DNA of 64,000 nt from Neptuniibacter sp. CAU 1671 (GCF_029222905.1 NZ_JARHUE010000001.1:558001-622000); one strand, 5' to 3'; positions 24,819 to 34,607 are shown, counted from the first letter of the stretch. Translations and numbers: made by a program. The notes: generated by a model from the sequence alone, not told the origin.

Positions 24819-26330
24819 TTAATCAGATTCTGAGTCTGTATCTGAGGCACTTTCTATCAGACTGGGCGCCAGTTTTTTCTTACCGTCTGCGCCAAGCTTC
24901 CTCAGCATATGCACCTGATTTATCAGGTTGCCACGGCCACTGCTCAGGCGTTTGTGGGCATCATCGTAGGCTTTCTGACTGCGACCCAGGTGTCTGCCAA
25001 TCTCTTCCACAGATTCAACAAAGCCGACAAACTTATCATGCAGCTCGCCGCCACGGCGGGCGATCTCACGGGCATTCTGATTCTGATACTCATAGCGCCA
25101 GATATTATGAATGGTACGCAGGGTCACCATCAGGGTTGCCGGACTGACCAGCATGATATTGCGGTCAAAGGCTTCCCTGAACAGACTGGGTTCGCGCTCC
25201 AGCGCCAGCAGGAAAGCACCTTCCACCGGCACAAACATCAGCACAAAATCCAGTGTGCGGATCTCTTCCAGTGACTGATAGGCTTTTTCACTCAGACCTT
25301 TAATATGGCCACGCAGTGACTGAACATGCTCCCGCAACAGCCGTTCACGGACGGCCTCATCATCACTGGAACAATACTGCTCGTATGCCTTCAAAGAGAC
25401 CTTGGCATCAATGATCACATCTTTATTATCCGGCAGACGGACAATGGCATCCGGCTGATAGCGGCGACTGTCTTCGGTGACTGAGACCTGCAATTCAAAC
25501 TCATGCCCCTTGCGCAGGCCGGATTCTTCCAGCGCCCGCTCAAGCACCACTTCACCCCAGTTACCCTGCGTTTTGCTCTCCCCTTTCAGGGCATTGGTCA
25601 GGTTAATCGCATCCTGACTCATCTGCTGGTTCAGCTGTCTCAGGTTCTGGATCTGTTCAAACAGCGAACGGCGGTCCTTGGCTTCTTTGTCGTAGACATC
25701 CTCTACCCGGCGTTTAAAGTCCCCCAGCTGCTCGCGCAGGGGGTTCAGCAACTGCCCCATGTTTTCTTTGTTGCTTTCGGTAAAGCGCTGGGATTTTTCT
25801 TCAAAGATGCGGTTTGCCAGATTCTGAAATTCCTGCTTCAGCTGCTCCCGTGCCTGCTCCAGTGATTTCAGCTTATCGGCGCTGGCTTCACGTTCGGCGT
25901 TAAGGCGGGTCTCAAGCTCCGTAAAAAGTTCGTTGCGCTGAGCCAGTTCCGCCCTGACGGCTGTAAGTTGCTGCTCCAGTCCAGCCAGACGCTGTTCAGT
26001 CTTGGCCAGCTGTGTTTCCCGCTCCTGCTGGCGGGCCTCTATATCAGCATACGCCGCCTGTTTGTCTGCCAGCAGCTGCTGTAGCTGTTCAGCACGACTT
26101 TGTACCTTAAGCTGCTCGGATTCCAGCGCCTGTAGCTGAGCAATCCGCTCCTGCAGACGTGTCATCTGCAGTTCTGACTGATGCAACTGCGCCTGATACT
26201 GTTGTGCCTCTTCCTGTTTGGTTTGAGCTACACCCATCTGCCATTGTTTGCGCAGCAGGAATATTGCCACCAGCGCCGCCAAACCGCAGAGAATCAGGCC
26301 CGCGAAAAACGAGATCAGATCAAGCGCCAT
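24819..26330 (-). CDS. rmuC: RmuC family protein
   Basis: A 503-residue RmuC homologue. One N-terminal membrane helix (residues 3-27) is followed by a coiled coil rich in Gln, Glu and Leu to about residue 200, then the nuclease-like RmuC domain: GNWGEVVLERALEESGLRKG near 256, QPDAIVRLPDNKDVIIDAKV near 290, and FVLMFVPVEGAFLLALERE near 357. E. coli RmuC limits recombination between inverted repeats; the biochemical activity is not settled. It lies five bases downstream of the small membrane protein gene and is probably co-transcribed with it. Confidence 0.95.
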   Translation of the reverse strand: MALDLISFFAGLILCGLAALVAIFLLRKQWQMGVAQTKQEEAQQYQAQLHQSELQMTRLQERIAQLQALESEQLKVQSRAEQLQQLLADKQAAYADIEARQQERETQLAKTEQRLAGLEQQLTAVRAELAQRNELFTELETRLNAEREASADKLKSLEQAREQLKQEFQNLANRIFEEKSQRFTESNKENMGQLLNPLREQLGDFKRRVEDVYDKEAKDRRSLFEQIQNLRQLNQQMSQDAINLTNALKGESKTQGNWGEVVLERALEESGLRKGHEFELQVSVTEDSRRYQPDAIVRLPDNKDVIIDAKVSLKAYEQYCSSDDEAVRERLLREHVQSLRGHIKGLSEKAYQSLEEIRTLDFVLMFVPVEGAFLLALEREPSLFREAFDRNIMLVSPATLMVTLRTIHNIWRYEYQNQNAREIARRGGELHDKFVGFVESVEEIGRHLGRSQKAYDDAHKRLSSGRGNLINQVHMLRKLGADGKKKLAPSLIESASDTDSESD

Positions 26331-26335
26331 TCAGA

Positions 26336-26686
26336 TCACCAGTAGTAATAAAGAACGGGCATCGCTGCGATAACCAGCGGTAGCATCAGCACCAGTGCTT
26401 TTAAGTCACCCAGCACACGCTGGATTACCAGCACATGCACTACCGGGAAAGAGATAAACATACAGATCAGCGGAATCCACCAGTCCAGTTTCAGGAATCC
26501 ATAGGCCATGGCAAACAGCAGCGTGATCGCTGAAATATTACCCGCCATGATCACTGCGACCATGCCATTGCGAGTACTGGCAAAAGAGGGCTTCTGATCT
26601 TCAGGCAGTTTATTGATCGCTCCGGCACTGAGCGCAGCCGACATGGTGACCATTCCGGTGGCCAGAAAAATAATCAGCGGATCCAC
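26336..26686 (-). CDS. Small four-helix membrane protein upstream of rmuC
   Basis: A 116-residue protein with four hydrophobic segments and a short loop KLPEDQKPSFASTRNG between the first and second. GTG 26686 is taken as the start because GGAGAAG lies seven bases upstream; an in-frame ATG at 26719 is upstream of that Shine-Dalgarno and adds a polar extension. I do not recognise the family. The five-base spacing to rmuC suggests co-transcription. Confidence 0.65.
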   Translation of the reverse strand: MDPLIIFLATGMVTMSAALSAGAINKLPEDQKPSFASTRNGMVAVIMAGNISAITLLFAMAYGFLKLDWWIPLICMFISFPVVHVLVIQRVLGDLKALVLMLPLVIAAMPVLYYYW

Positions 26687-26869
26687 GTTATCTTCTCCAA
26701 ACAAGATTGATTGCCGCATTGTATGTCAGGGGACTCCGTTACCCAACCGCTTATGCGTTCTTCTTTATAGACTCCGGTGAAGCGCATAACCTGCCCATAG
26801 CATCAGATACTGGTATAATCGCCGCCCGGCTTAACACAGCCCTGTTTACAATCTACATGAGAATCTGAC

Positions 26870-27508
26870 GTGGAATTTCTGGTCAACGAAGCGGTTGAAG
26901 ACTACGCCTTTCTCAGCACCACTCCAGAACCGGAACTGCTGCAGGAACTGATCGACGAAACCAACAAAAACATGGGCTGGCCGCAAAAGCTTTCGGGCCG
27001 ACTGGTCGGGCGCACCCTGAAGTTTCTGGCGCAACTGCATCAGCCCAAAACGGTGCTGGAAATTGGTATGTTCACCGGTTATTCCGCCCTGTCGATTGCC
27101 GAAGGTATGCCGCAGGACGGCCGCATTATCTGCTGCGAAACCAACCCGCGTGCCATCGAGTTTGCCAAGACCTTTTTTGCCCGCAGCCCCTATGGCCACA
27201 AAATCGAAGTCATCTTTGGTCGCGCACTGGATACCCTGCAGACGCTGGATGAAGCGCTGGATTTCACGTTTATCGATGCCGACAAACGTAACTACCTGCA
27301 CTATTACGAACAGGTTCTGGAAAAAACCCGTCCGGGCGGACTGATTGTGCTGGATAACATGCTCTGGTCCGGCAAGGTACTACAGCCGGAATCCGAGATT
27401 GACGATGTACTGGTCGAACTTAACCAGCGGATTGCAGCCGATCCACGGGTCGAAAATATATTCCTCACGGTACGTGACGGGATCAACGTGGTGAGAAAAC
27501 TGCCCTGA
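26870..27508 (+). CDS. SAM-dependent O-methyltransferase, caffeoyl-CoA OMT family
   Basis: A 212-residue class I methyltransferase. The SAM-binding motif reads VLEIGMFTGYSALSIAEGMP near residue 63. DFTFIDADKRNYLHYYEQVL near 124 carries the metal-binding Asp, and GGLIVLDNMLWSGKV near 150 supplies the second Asp-Asn pair. This is the cation-dependent O-methyltransferase family that includes caffeoyl-CoA and catechol enzymes; bacterial substrates are mostly unknown. The start is GTG 26870. The stop overlaps the next ATG by one base. Confidence 0.88.
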   Translation: MEFLVNEAVEDYAFLSTTPEPELLQELIDETNKNMGWPQKLSGRLVGRTLKFLAQLHQPKTVLEIGMFTGYSALSIAEGMPQDGRIICCETNPRAIEFAKTFFARSPYGHKIEVIFGRALDTLQTLDEALDFTFIDADKRNYLHYYEQVLEKTRPGGLIVLDNMLWSGKVLQPESEIDDVLVELNQRIAADPRVENIFLTVRDGINVVRKLP

Positions 27509-27921
27509 TGCCTTTTTTGATTCGCAACTACCGCAGTGAGCAACTGGAGCTGGTTAAGCTTTCAGCTCAGCAGACGCAGGCAGATCAGACCACCAATGAC
27601 CTGCTGATCCCCTCAGCACACCACTTGCTACTCTGTTATGTGGATTGTGAAGAAGACAGCCCAATCTATGCTCAGCTGTGTGAAATACGGGATTACTGGC
27701 TCACTCATCTGTCAGAGGTCGGGCACAGCACCGAAGTGTATGGCCTGATTTACTGGCTGCTGCGCGACCTGGGCATTGATCATCGCGGCGAACCGCTTGA
27801 AGATACGGTTGAACGTCTGACCGAACTGGAGATCGAAGTGTCAGGCCCTGATAACCGGGACCTGATCTACTGCTTACAGGCGGCCGTGGAAAGGATTGAC
27901 GAGTTAAGCCTGAACGAATAA
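27508..27921 (+). CDS. Hypothetical protein, 137 residues
   Basis: A soluble acidic protein without a signal peptide or membrane helix. Residues 30-60 have LIPSAHHLLLCYVDCEEDSP and the C-terminal half is helical (YGLIYWLLRDLGIDHRGEPL, then LTELEIEVSG). I do not recognise a family. It is translationally coupled to the methyltransferase (TGATG overlap), followed by ydbH 29 bp later, so it sits inside a continuous plus-strand gene block. Confidence 0.7.
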   Translation: MPFLIRNYRSEQLELVKLSAQQTQADQTTNDLLIPSAHHLLLCYVDCEEDSPIYAQLCEIRDYWLTHLSEVGHSTEVYGLIYWLLRDLGIDHRGEPLEDTVERLTELEIEVSGPDNRDLIYCLQAAVERIDELSLNE

Positions 27922-27950
27922 CCCCCGCACCGGCCAGACAGGAGGGATGA

Positions 27951-30257
27951 GTGCGCGTTCGACGAATCATCAGCCTCAGTCTGTTGCTTCTGCTGCTTGC
28001 AGTCGTTCCGCTGAGTTATCTGCTCTCGCCCATGCTGGGCCGCTATTTGATTGAGCAGTGGTTCCAGCAGCGCGGATTTACCGATGTTCAGTTCCAGATT
28101 AATCACCCGGGCTGGGGCCAACTCGACATTCCCGGCATATCGCTGGGTTACCAGACCCCCGACTTCAGCCTGAAGCTCGACACCGGCGCCATCCGAATCA
28201 GCTATGACCCCTATCGTTTACTACTCAGCCGACAGCTCACCTCCGTAGCACTGGATGAAGCATCGGTCACACTTAACCTCACGGATAATGCTACCCAGCC
28301 AGCCCCCGTGACGCTGGCACAGTTCAGCACCCTGCTTCCAGCTGTGTGGCTGCCGGAGCTACCCGCAGACCAGATCCGGCTGGACCAGTTGATGACTCAG
28401 GTCAGCGACACACAGGGACAACGCTGGCAGGGAACCCATCAGATCCGGCTGGACCCCGAACAGGCACAGGTAAACAGCCAAATTTCATCTGCACAACTAC
28501 CCGAACTGACCAGCCACTTATCCGTCACGCCGGATAACCATTTTATCTGGCAGCTGGAACAGAACACTCAGCCCCTGACCCGTCTTGAGGGGCAGCTGAC
28601 CGGCCCCAACGAATTACAGACTAGGCTCACGCTTCAGCTCGAACAATCCATGCCGCTGTTGAAGCGATTCCTGCCGGATCTCACCAACACAGCATCGGTT
28701 CAGGGGACCCTCAATAGTCAGGGTAGAATTCATCTGCCGGAAGTATTAGACCTGTCAGCAAACCCATTGAACGGCATTGAAACAGAGCAGCAATTTGAAC
28801 TCAGCGTCCAGGTCAAACCTCAAACTGGCGAGCTAACCACTCAACTGTCGGGCAAGTTGCAGCTAAAACAGCAGAGAGTGCATCTTACACTGGCTGAAAA
28901 CTCCAAACTGCAGCTCAACAACTGGCCCCTCGAGGGTTTAAGCCGTCCCCTCGGCCCTGTTTCTGTGGCATTACGCAAGACATTAGAGTTTCAGGCGCCA
29001 CTCAATGCGGACCTGTTGGTTAAACAACTCTCCGTCAGTCCGGCCTCATTTAACCTGAGTTCGGTCAGTCTTGAGTTCAACGACCTCCACCTGACAACAA
29101 CTTCAACTCAACTGGATCTGATCAAGATCGATCCTGCGACTGGTGCCTTTGAAGGTGTCCTGTCGCCGACTCTGGTCACCGTTAAAAACCGGACCCAGAC
29201 CTTTCCGGCCGTAACCTTAAAAACCGAATTCGAGTCACTGAACAAAACGCTGCAGCAGCAATTTTCACTGAGCGCAGATCAACCCAGAACCCGGATAACC
29301 GGCAGTGCCAACACAGATCTGGACAGCATGAACAGTCAGATCCGCTGGCAGACAGCCCCAATCAATCTGCGCACACTGGCCACCGGCCTGAAACCCTGGC
29401 TGCCGCAAAACAGTTGGCCAAAATCCCTGGTGTTAAAACAGGGCACACTTCAGCATCAGGGCAGTGCAAACATTCGTAACAGCGCCTTGAGAGCAACCTT
29501 CAGCAACCGCATTTCCGATGCAGAGATAGAGTGGCAACAAAACCAGCTTTCAGGCCTCAACTGGACCTCTACGACCCACCTCAACCCGGATAACCGCTGG
29601 CATGATACAGGCGAGGTTAAGCTGGCCCGGTTTAAAAAGGGAGTAGAGCTGAATAACCTTGATCTGGCCTATCGTTATGAGGGCGGCCGTAACCAGGACA
29701 GCCTGCGGGTTGAAAAAGCAGCCGCTGATTTTCTGGCCGGACACCTGTCGCTGCAACCCTTTACTACCCGCTTGCAGGCACCTGATTTTGAAACACAGCT
29801 CAGGGTAAACAACATCAGTCTTGAGCAGTTATTAGCGCTGGAGCAACAACGTGGTCTATCCGGCAACGGTGTGCTGAATGGAACGGTACCTCTCACTTTC
29901 AGCGAAGGCGCCCTGACCATCGCGGGAGGCAAACTGGTGAGCGAGGCCCCAGGCGGCACCTTAAGATTCCAGCCGGATCAAAACGTCCTGGCTTACGCCG
30001 CAGCCAATAAAGGTTTATCCATGGCGCTGGAACTGCTGCAGAACTTCCACTACCAACAGTTGTCGGTAGATCTGAGTTATGCTGCCGATGGTAACGCGCT
30101 ACTGAAAACACGCTTACAGGGGTTTAACCCGGACTGGTCGAATGGCCAGCCAATCGACTTTAATATCAACATTGAGGAAAACATCCTCCAGTTGATTCGG
30201 GCGCTGCAACTGGCAGAACAGCTGACCGAGCAGATAGAACAACACTACAGCCAGTAG
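27951..30257 (+). CDS. ydbH: YdbH family AsmA-like envelope protein
   Basis: A 768-residue protein with an N-terminal signal anchor (residues 6-26) and a long beta-rich periplasmic part with the repeating groove character of AsmA-like proteins. Together with TamB and YhdP, E. coli YdbH moves phospholipids between inner and outer membranes. The C-terminal region contains LSGNGVLNGTVPLTFSEGAL and DFNINIEENILQLIRALQLA, typical of YdbH. It is somewhat shorter than E. coli YdbH. The start is GTG 27951 with AGGAGGG upstream. ynbE and ydbL follow directly, as in E. coli, which supports the assignment strongly. Confidence 0.9.
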   Translation: MRVRRIISLSLLLLLLAVVPLSYLLSPMLGRYLIEQWFQQRGFTDVQFQINHPGWGQLDIPGISLGYQTPDFSLKLDTGAIRISYDPYRLLLSRQLTSVALDEASVTLNLTDNATQPAPVTLAQFSTLLPAVWLPELPADQIRLDQLMTQVSDTQGQRWQGTHQIRLDPEQAQVNSQISSAQLPELTSHLSVTPDNHFIWQLEQNTQPLTRLEGQLTGPNELQTRLTLQLEQSMPLLKRFLPDLTNTASVQGTLNSQGRIHLPEVLDLSANPLNGIETEQQFELSVQVKPQTGELTTQLSGKLQLKQQRVHLTLAENSKLQLNNWPLEGLSRPLGPVSVALRKTLEFQAPLNADLLVKQLSVSPASFNLSSVSLEFNDLHLTTTSTQLDLIKIDPATGAFEGVLSPTLVTVKNRTQTFPAVTLKTEFESLNKTLQQQFSLSADQPRTRITGSANTDLDSMNSQIRWQTAPINLRTLATGLKPWLPQNSWPKSLVLKQGTLQHQGSANIRNSALRATFSNRISDAEIEWQQNQLSGLNWTSTTHLNPDNRWHDTGEVKLARFKKGVELNNLDLAYRYEGGRNQDSLRVEKAAADFLAGHLSLQPFTTRLQAPDFETQLRVNNISLEQLLALEQQRGLSGNGVLNGTVPLTFSEGALTIAGGKLVSEAPGGTLRFQPDQNVLAYAAANKGLSMALELLQNFHYQQLSVDLSYAADGNALLKTRLQGFNPDWSNGQPIDFNINIEENILQLIRALQLAEQLTEQIEQHYSQ

Positions 30258-30267
30258 GAATAAACGC

Positions 30268-30468
30268 ATGAAACGCACAGCATGCATAACCATGATCGCC
30301 GGTGGCACGCTCCTGTTGAGCCTGGCCGGTTGCTCACCCCGGGTTGAAGTCGCGGTACCGAGCGAGCCGATCACGATCAACCTGAATGTCAAAATAGAGC
30401 ATGAGATCCTGGTCAAGGTCGACCGTGAGATCGACACGCTCTTGAATAAAAACAGCGACCTGTTTTAA
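30268..30468 (+). CDS. ynbE: YnbE family outer-membrane lipoprotein
   Basis: A 66-residue lipoprotein. The signal ends in a lipobox (SLAGC) with the acylated Cys near residue 22, and the mature part is short: VAVPSEPITINLNVKIEHEI, then LVKVDREIDTLL. E. coli YnbE multimerises by beta-strand stacking and bridges YdbH to the outer membrane. It lies 10 bp after ydbH. Confidence 0.9.
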   Translation: MKRTACITMIAGGTLLLSLAGCSPRVEVAVPSEPITINLNVKIEHEILVKVDREIDTLLNKNSDLF

Positions 30469-30480
30469 GGGAGGCACCTG

Positions 30481-30819
30481 ATGAACCGACTGATTAAACC
30501 GTTTCTGGCGTCATTTCTGCTGATCATCAGTTGTTTGAGTATGCCAGCCTGGGCACTCTCGCTGGATGAAGCAAAAGCCGCCGGTCTGGTTGGCGAGCAG
30601 AGCAACGGCTATCTGGGTGTTGTGCAGTCAGGCTCAGCCGACGCTAAAGCACTGGTCAGTGACATTAACAGTAAACGTAAAGCTGCCTATATTGATGGTG
30701 CAAAAAGTGCCGGGGTTGAACTGCAGGTATTCGAAGTACGCATGGGACAACGGCTGCAACAACGCACCCCTGCCGGTGAATATATTCAGCAACCGGATGG
30801 TCGCTGGCTGAAAAAATAA
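30481..30819 (+). CDS. ydbL: YdbL family periplasmic protein
   Basis: A 112-residue protein with a cleavable signal peptide (cleavage near SMPAWA) and the DUF1318 region: LDEAKAAGLVGEQSNGYLGV, then NSKRKAAYIDGAKSAGV. The C-terminus ends QQPDGRWLKK. In E. coli YdbL prevents over-multimerisation of YnbE. AAGGGAGG precedes the ATG. It completes the ydbH-ynbE-ydbL operon. Confidence 0.92.
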   Translation: MNRLIKPFLASFLLIISCLSMPAWALSLDEAKAAGLVGEQSNGYLGVVQSGSADAKALVSDINSKRKAAYIDGAKSAGVELQVFEVRMGQRLQQRTPAGEYIQQPDGRWLKK

Positions 30820-30843
30820 TGTGGCACAGATCAAGGATTGAAT

Positions 30844-31380
30844 ATGCCCCGTAACGGATCACCCGCCTACCGATGGCTCAACCTGCTGGGTTTATTACTC
30901 AGCGGGGGCGGCCTGGTTTACGCCATAGCCATTCTGGAACCGATGCTTTCCGGCAACAGCTGCCTGTTTTGCTCCTTAACCCGGGCGCTGCTGCTCTGCC
31001 TGAGCCTGATCTATTTGCTGGCACTGCTGCATAATCCGGCCAGTGCCGGTCAGCGTTTTTATGCCTTTATGGGTTTTGCCCTGATCAGCGCCGGCCTGTT
31101 TACGCTGGGCTATCATGGTTGGCTGCAGACAACTCAACCAGAATTAACCGACGCCCAGCGCCTCACCTGCCAGATGTCGCTGGAACAGCTGAGTCTCAAG
31201 GGCTCGCTGTTTGAACGGATACAAAGCTGGTTTGACCTTGCAACCCTGTGTCCAATGCCACGGCCGGAAGGGATAAACCTGTCTGTTAATGTGCAGGCCC
31301 TCATCGCATTCACACTTTTAATGCTGATCAATTTGAGAATCCTGCTGTTGCAACCACGCCGCGAAGGATATTTTGTATGA
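30844..31380 (+). CDS. DsbB-like membrane protein
   Basis: A 178-residue inner-membrane protein with four helices. The first periplasmic loop has CLFC near residue 37, matching the first redox pair of DsbB. Cys residues further on (LTCQMSLEQLSL near 105 and ATLCPMPRPEG near 133) match the second periplasmic pair. DsbB proteins pass electrons from DsbA to quinone. The overall sequence is diverged, so a variant thiol oxidoreductase is also possible. ATG 30844 is preferred, with AGGA six bases upstream, over an in-frame TTG at 30838. The stop overlaps lpxR. Confidence 0.75.
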   Translation: MPRNGSPAYRWLNLLGLLLSGGGLVYAIAILEPMLSGNSCLFCSLTRALLLCLSLIYLLALLHNPASAGQRFYAFMGFALISAGLFTLGYHGWLQTTQPELTDAQRLTCQMSLEQLSLKGSLFERIQSWFDLATLCPMPRPEGINLSVNVQALIAFTLLMLINLRILLLQPRREGYFV

Positions 31381-32435
31381 CCAGTCGCCTGGGCTTAACA
31401 CTGCTATGTGCCCTCCTGCTATCGGGCCTGTCGCTAAAGACCATGGCTCAGGATGCACCCTGGACGGTAAACCTGTATTTCGAAAATGATTTGTTCACAG
31501 AAACCGATCAGAACTACACCAATGGAGTGCGTATCTCGTGGGTATCGCCCAACGTTGAGGATTACCTGCACGACCCCCGTATCCCGACCTGGCTAAGAGG
31601 CGTTAACCGTTACCTGCCGTTGTTTGACCCCGAGCCGGTCAGCGATCAGCGAAAAGTGCAGCGCAATCTGGTGGTCAGTCTGGGTCAGCAGATCTACACC
31701 CCGCAGGACATCGACCGCTACACGGTGGACCCGAACGACCGCCCCTATGCCGGCTGGTTATACGGCGCCATCGCATACCATAGCCGCACCGCCCGCAAAA
31801 TGAACACCGCTGAACTGAATCTGGGTATTGTCGGGCCTTGGGCGCTGGGTGAACAGGCGCAGGACACGATTCACCAACTGCGTGGGTTTGAAAAATTCAA
31901 CGGCTGGGACAACCAGCTGAAGAATGAGCTGGGCATTCAACTGGTTTACGAACACAAAAACCGCTTCAGCAAAGGATACCTGCTGCCCTGGCTGGAGTAT
32001 GACGCCATCGCCCACGCCGGTGCCAGTCTCGGCAATGTGGCGACCTATCTCAATGGCGGTGCCGAGTTTCGCATTGGCTGGAACCTGCCAGAGGACTTCG
32101 GCACTTCAGCCCTGCGCAGCGGCGGTGATAACAGCGCGCCTGGTCGCGGTGATGAACGTTATCAACGCGGCAGCCGCAATGAAAACCTGGGTCTGCACGC
32201 GTTTATCTCCACCGATGGCCGCTGGGTTTTACATGATATCTTTTTGGATGGAAATACCTTCCGGGACAGCCACTCCATCGACAAAGAACCTCTGGTGGGC
32301 GAAACCGCGATTGGTATCGCCGCCCTGTATCATGGCTGGAAAGTCTCCTTTGCCCGCATTCACCGCAGCCGGGAATTCAAAAAGCAGGATGAAGGCCATT
32401 CCTTTGGCTCGCTGAGTATCTCTTACAGCTTCTGA
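31377..32435 (+). CDS. lpxR: Lipid A deacylase LpxR family protein
   Basis: A 352-residue outer-membrane beta-barrel protein with a signal peptide (cleavage near KTMAQ). Family motifs are NLYFENDLFTETDQNYTNG near residue 31 and NDRPYAGWLYGAIAYHSR near 121, carrying the conserved Asn/Asp/Thr and His positions of the LpxR active site. It ends in an aromatic residue (SISYSF), as barrels do. LpxR removes the 3'-acyloxyacyl group of lipid A. It is coupled to the DsbB-like gene and lies in an envelope-lipid gene block after ydbH-ynbE-ydbL. Confidence 0.88.
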   Translation: MTSRLGLTLLCALLLSGLSLKTMAQDAPWTVNLYFENDLFTETDQNYTNGVRISWVSPNVEDYLHDPRIPTWLRGVNRYLPLFDPEPVSDQRKVQRNLVVSLGQQIYTPQDIDRYTVDPNDRPYAGWLYGAIAYHSRTARKMNTAELNLGIVGPWALGEQAQDTIHQLRGFEKFNGWDNQLKNELGIQLVYEHKNRFSKGYLLPWLEYDAIAHAGASLGNVATYLNGGAEFRIGWNLPEDFGTSALRSGGDNSAPGRGDERYQRGSRNENLGLHAFISTDGRWVLHDIFLDGNTFRDSHSIDKEPLVGETAIGIAALYHGWKVSFARIHRSREFKKQDEGHSFGSLSISYSF

Positions 32436-32441
32436 GTCAGC

Positions 32442-34439
32442 TCAAAACGTCAGCCTGAAATTCATCCACAGGCTGCGGCCGGGTTCCATCACCTGTATCG
32501 GATCAGACTCCAGCACCGAGTCCTTACTTTCATGCAGGCTGTAGGCCTTATCAAAGAGATTATCCATGCCCAGACTCAGCTGGCTATCCTGAGTCAGACT
32601 GTATTCCGCATGCAGATTCACCACACCATAGCCCGGTGTTTGCCTCACATCCTGCCCACCACAGACCGGATCCGAGCTGAGACAGACCTCTTTTTGCGCG
32701 GCGACCAGTTGCCATTCGCCCTGATAACGCCAGTCTCCCTGTCGAAAGCTCAGTTGCGTTGTCCAGGACAGCGGCGCGATACGCGACAACGCCTGACCGT
32801 TGTCACGGTTATTGCCACGTAACCAGGCCAACTGCGTATCAAGCTGCCAACCCTGACGGAACACCCAGTTTAGCTCAGCCTCTGCGCCATAGAGTTCAGC
32901 AGCAATATTACGGTAGTACTCGTTGTTCGCAGAACGGTATCTCAGGATGTAATCATCCACCCGGTTATACCAGCCACTCAGCTGCCAGTGGCTATTCGGC
33001 CCGCCGCGGGACAAGACCAGTTCCAGTTGGTGGTGTTTCTCCGGTTCCAGCTGCGGGTTACCGATCCAGTCCCCGCTCATCGTGTGTCTGGCCATATAAC
33101 GTTCGGTAGCGTCCGCCGTGCGCACACTGCGTGACAGGGTTGTGTCCAGCTGATAATCCGAAGCAAAACGATGCTGCCAGGTTAAGAAACCGCCCAGATT
33201 GTCTTCTGCGCTATGTGTGTTGGTCTCACCATAAGCACTGTTATAGAGAGAGGCCGGGGTTGCCGCTCCCATTCCCATGCCATAGCTGCGGTCAACCTTG
33301 TCAGCATCTGCCCTCACATGGTCATAACGCAGACCCGCCTGCACTCTATTCTGGGTATCCAGTGCGCGGTCTCCTTCAAGAAAAATACCCTGCTGCTCAA
33401 TCACCACCCCCGGCCACTGGCTAAACGCAGGCATCCCGCTCATCAACATATAAGCCAATGCATCGCGCTCATTCTTTTGCAGATCAACACCAAATTGCCA
33501 CGCCGTCTGCCACAGATCAGCCGTCACTAGCAGCCGACCCCCTGTGGTATCCGAGGTAGAGGGGCTGCTCATCAGGGTATTTTCCATCAGGTGAACGACA
33601 TCTGAGCGATAGAGATCAAATCTCGCGGTTTTTAACACAGCCGAGTGAAAATCATGTTCCAGACGAACACGACTGTTTTTGGCATCCGCATAGGGACTGT
33701 CCATCTGGGCGCCCGGAAAATCGATATCCTCTTCATCCACACGTTCATGGCTGATTTGCAGTCGGGTATTGTCACCCAGCTTAATACCCGCCATCAGGGT
33801 ATTGGAGGCACTTTGCCAGCCAGCGGCAACAGACTCGCCATGGCCATCTTCATAATCCTGCGCTTCACCGGCGTGAGTGATAAAACGCAGATAACCCCTA
33901 TCCGAACCCGCCGCCAGATCAGCCGTCAGATCCCATTGCCGGTTATTTTCACGCCAGCCACCGGACAGCTCAGCCAGAGACCCCCGCGCTGAGAAAATCG
34001 GCCAGTCACGCTCAAACAGCACCGTGCCACCCGAGCCACCGGCGCCATACACAACCGTGCGATTGCCTTTGATCACTGTCACTTTGTCGTAGGTATCAGC
34101 AGCGGTATAGGCGGTTGGCGGGTCCATTCGATTGGGACAGGCACCGTGCAGATAGCTGCCATCAAGCAGGATATTCAGCTGGGTTTCTTTCTGACCCCGA
34201 ATAATCGGATCAATGGCTCTGCCACCCATGCGGCTGCCGGAAATTCCATTCACCTGTAGCAGCAGTTCAGCGCCATCCGCCACCGGTGAAGGTGCAAGGC
34301 TTTCAGGTATGAATGAGTATTCACCTACCTCTGGCATCACACCTTCAGTAATCTCAATCAACAATGGAGACTCGGCCGCCATGACCACCGAATGACCCAA
34401 GATTCCCCATACACTACAGATAGCCCCTGCCGCCTTCAT
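32442..34439 (-). CDS. TonB-dependent copper receptor (OprC/NosA type)
   Basis: A 665-residue outer-membrane receptor. A signal peptide is followed by the plug domain (GSRMGGRAIDPIIRGQ and GACPNRMDPPTAYTAADTYD), which is characteristic of the OprC/NosA copper receptor group, and a 22-strand barrel that ends in SLWMNFRLTF. The Met-rich stretches (MGMGAA, MLMSGMP, MARHTMSGD) fit copper binding. GGAGGG precedes the ATG. It converges with lpxR, leaving six bases and no visible terminator. A TonB-ExbBD system must be elsewhere. Confidence 0.9.
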   Translation of the reverse strand: MKAAGAICSVWGILGHSVVMAAESPLLIEITEGVMPEVGEYSFIPESLAPSPVADGAELLLQVNGISGSRMGGRAIDPIIRGQKETQLNILLDGSYLHGACPNRMDPPTAYTAADTYDKVTVIKGNRTVVYGAGGSGGTVLFERDWPIFSARGSLAELSGGWRENNRQWDLTADLAAGSDRGYLRFITHAGEAQDYEDGHGESVAAGWQSASNTLMAGIKLGDNTRLQISHERVDEEDIDFPGAQMDSPYADAKNSRVRLEHDFHSAVLKTARFDLYRSDVVHLMENTLMSSPSTSDTTGGRLLVTADLWQTAWQFGVDLQKNERDALAYMLMSGMPAFSQWPGVVIEQQGIFLEGDRALDTQNRVQAGLRYDHVRADADKVDRSYGMGMGAATPASLYNSAYGETNTHSAEDNLGGFLTWQHRFASDYQLDTTLSRSVRTADATERYMARHTMSGDWIGNPQLEPEKHHQLELVLSRGGPNSHWQLSGWYNRVDDYILRYRSANNEYYRNIAAELYGAEAELNWVFRQGWQLDTQLAWLRGNNRDNGQALSRIAPLSWTTQLSFRQGDWRYQGEWQLVAAQKEVCLSSDPVCGGQDVRQTPGYGVVNLHAEYSLTQDSQLSLGMDNLFDKAYSLHESKDSVLESDPIQVMEPGRSLWMNFRLTF

Positions 34440-34607
34440 CCAACACCCTCCTCACTCAGATGGCGGTGGATTTTACAAACGCAGGCTCGAATAAGGGATG
34501 TGACACAGCGTCGCGCGACAACTTGCCGCAGTCATATAACCAATGAAAGCCCGTTTTCCTGACTCCCTAAATCCATGAAAAAAAGGTATGATTAGCGCCT
34601 TTCTTGC

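Noticed and set aside
34440-34607. Glycine riboswitch upstream of gcvP
   Set aside because: I looked for the conserved aptamer cores and did not find them; only the terminator-like hairpin remains.
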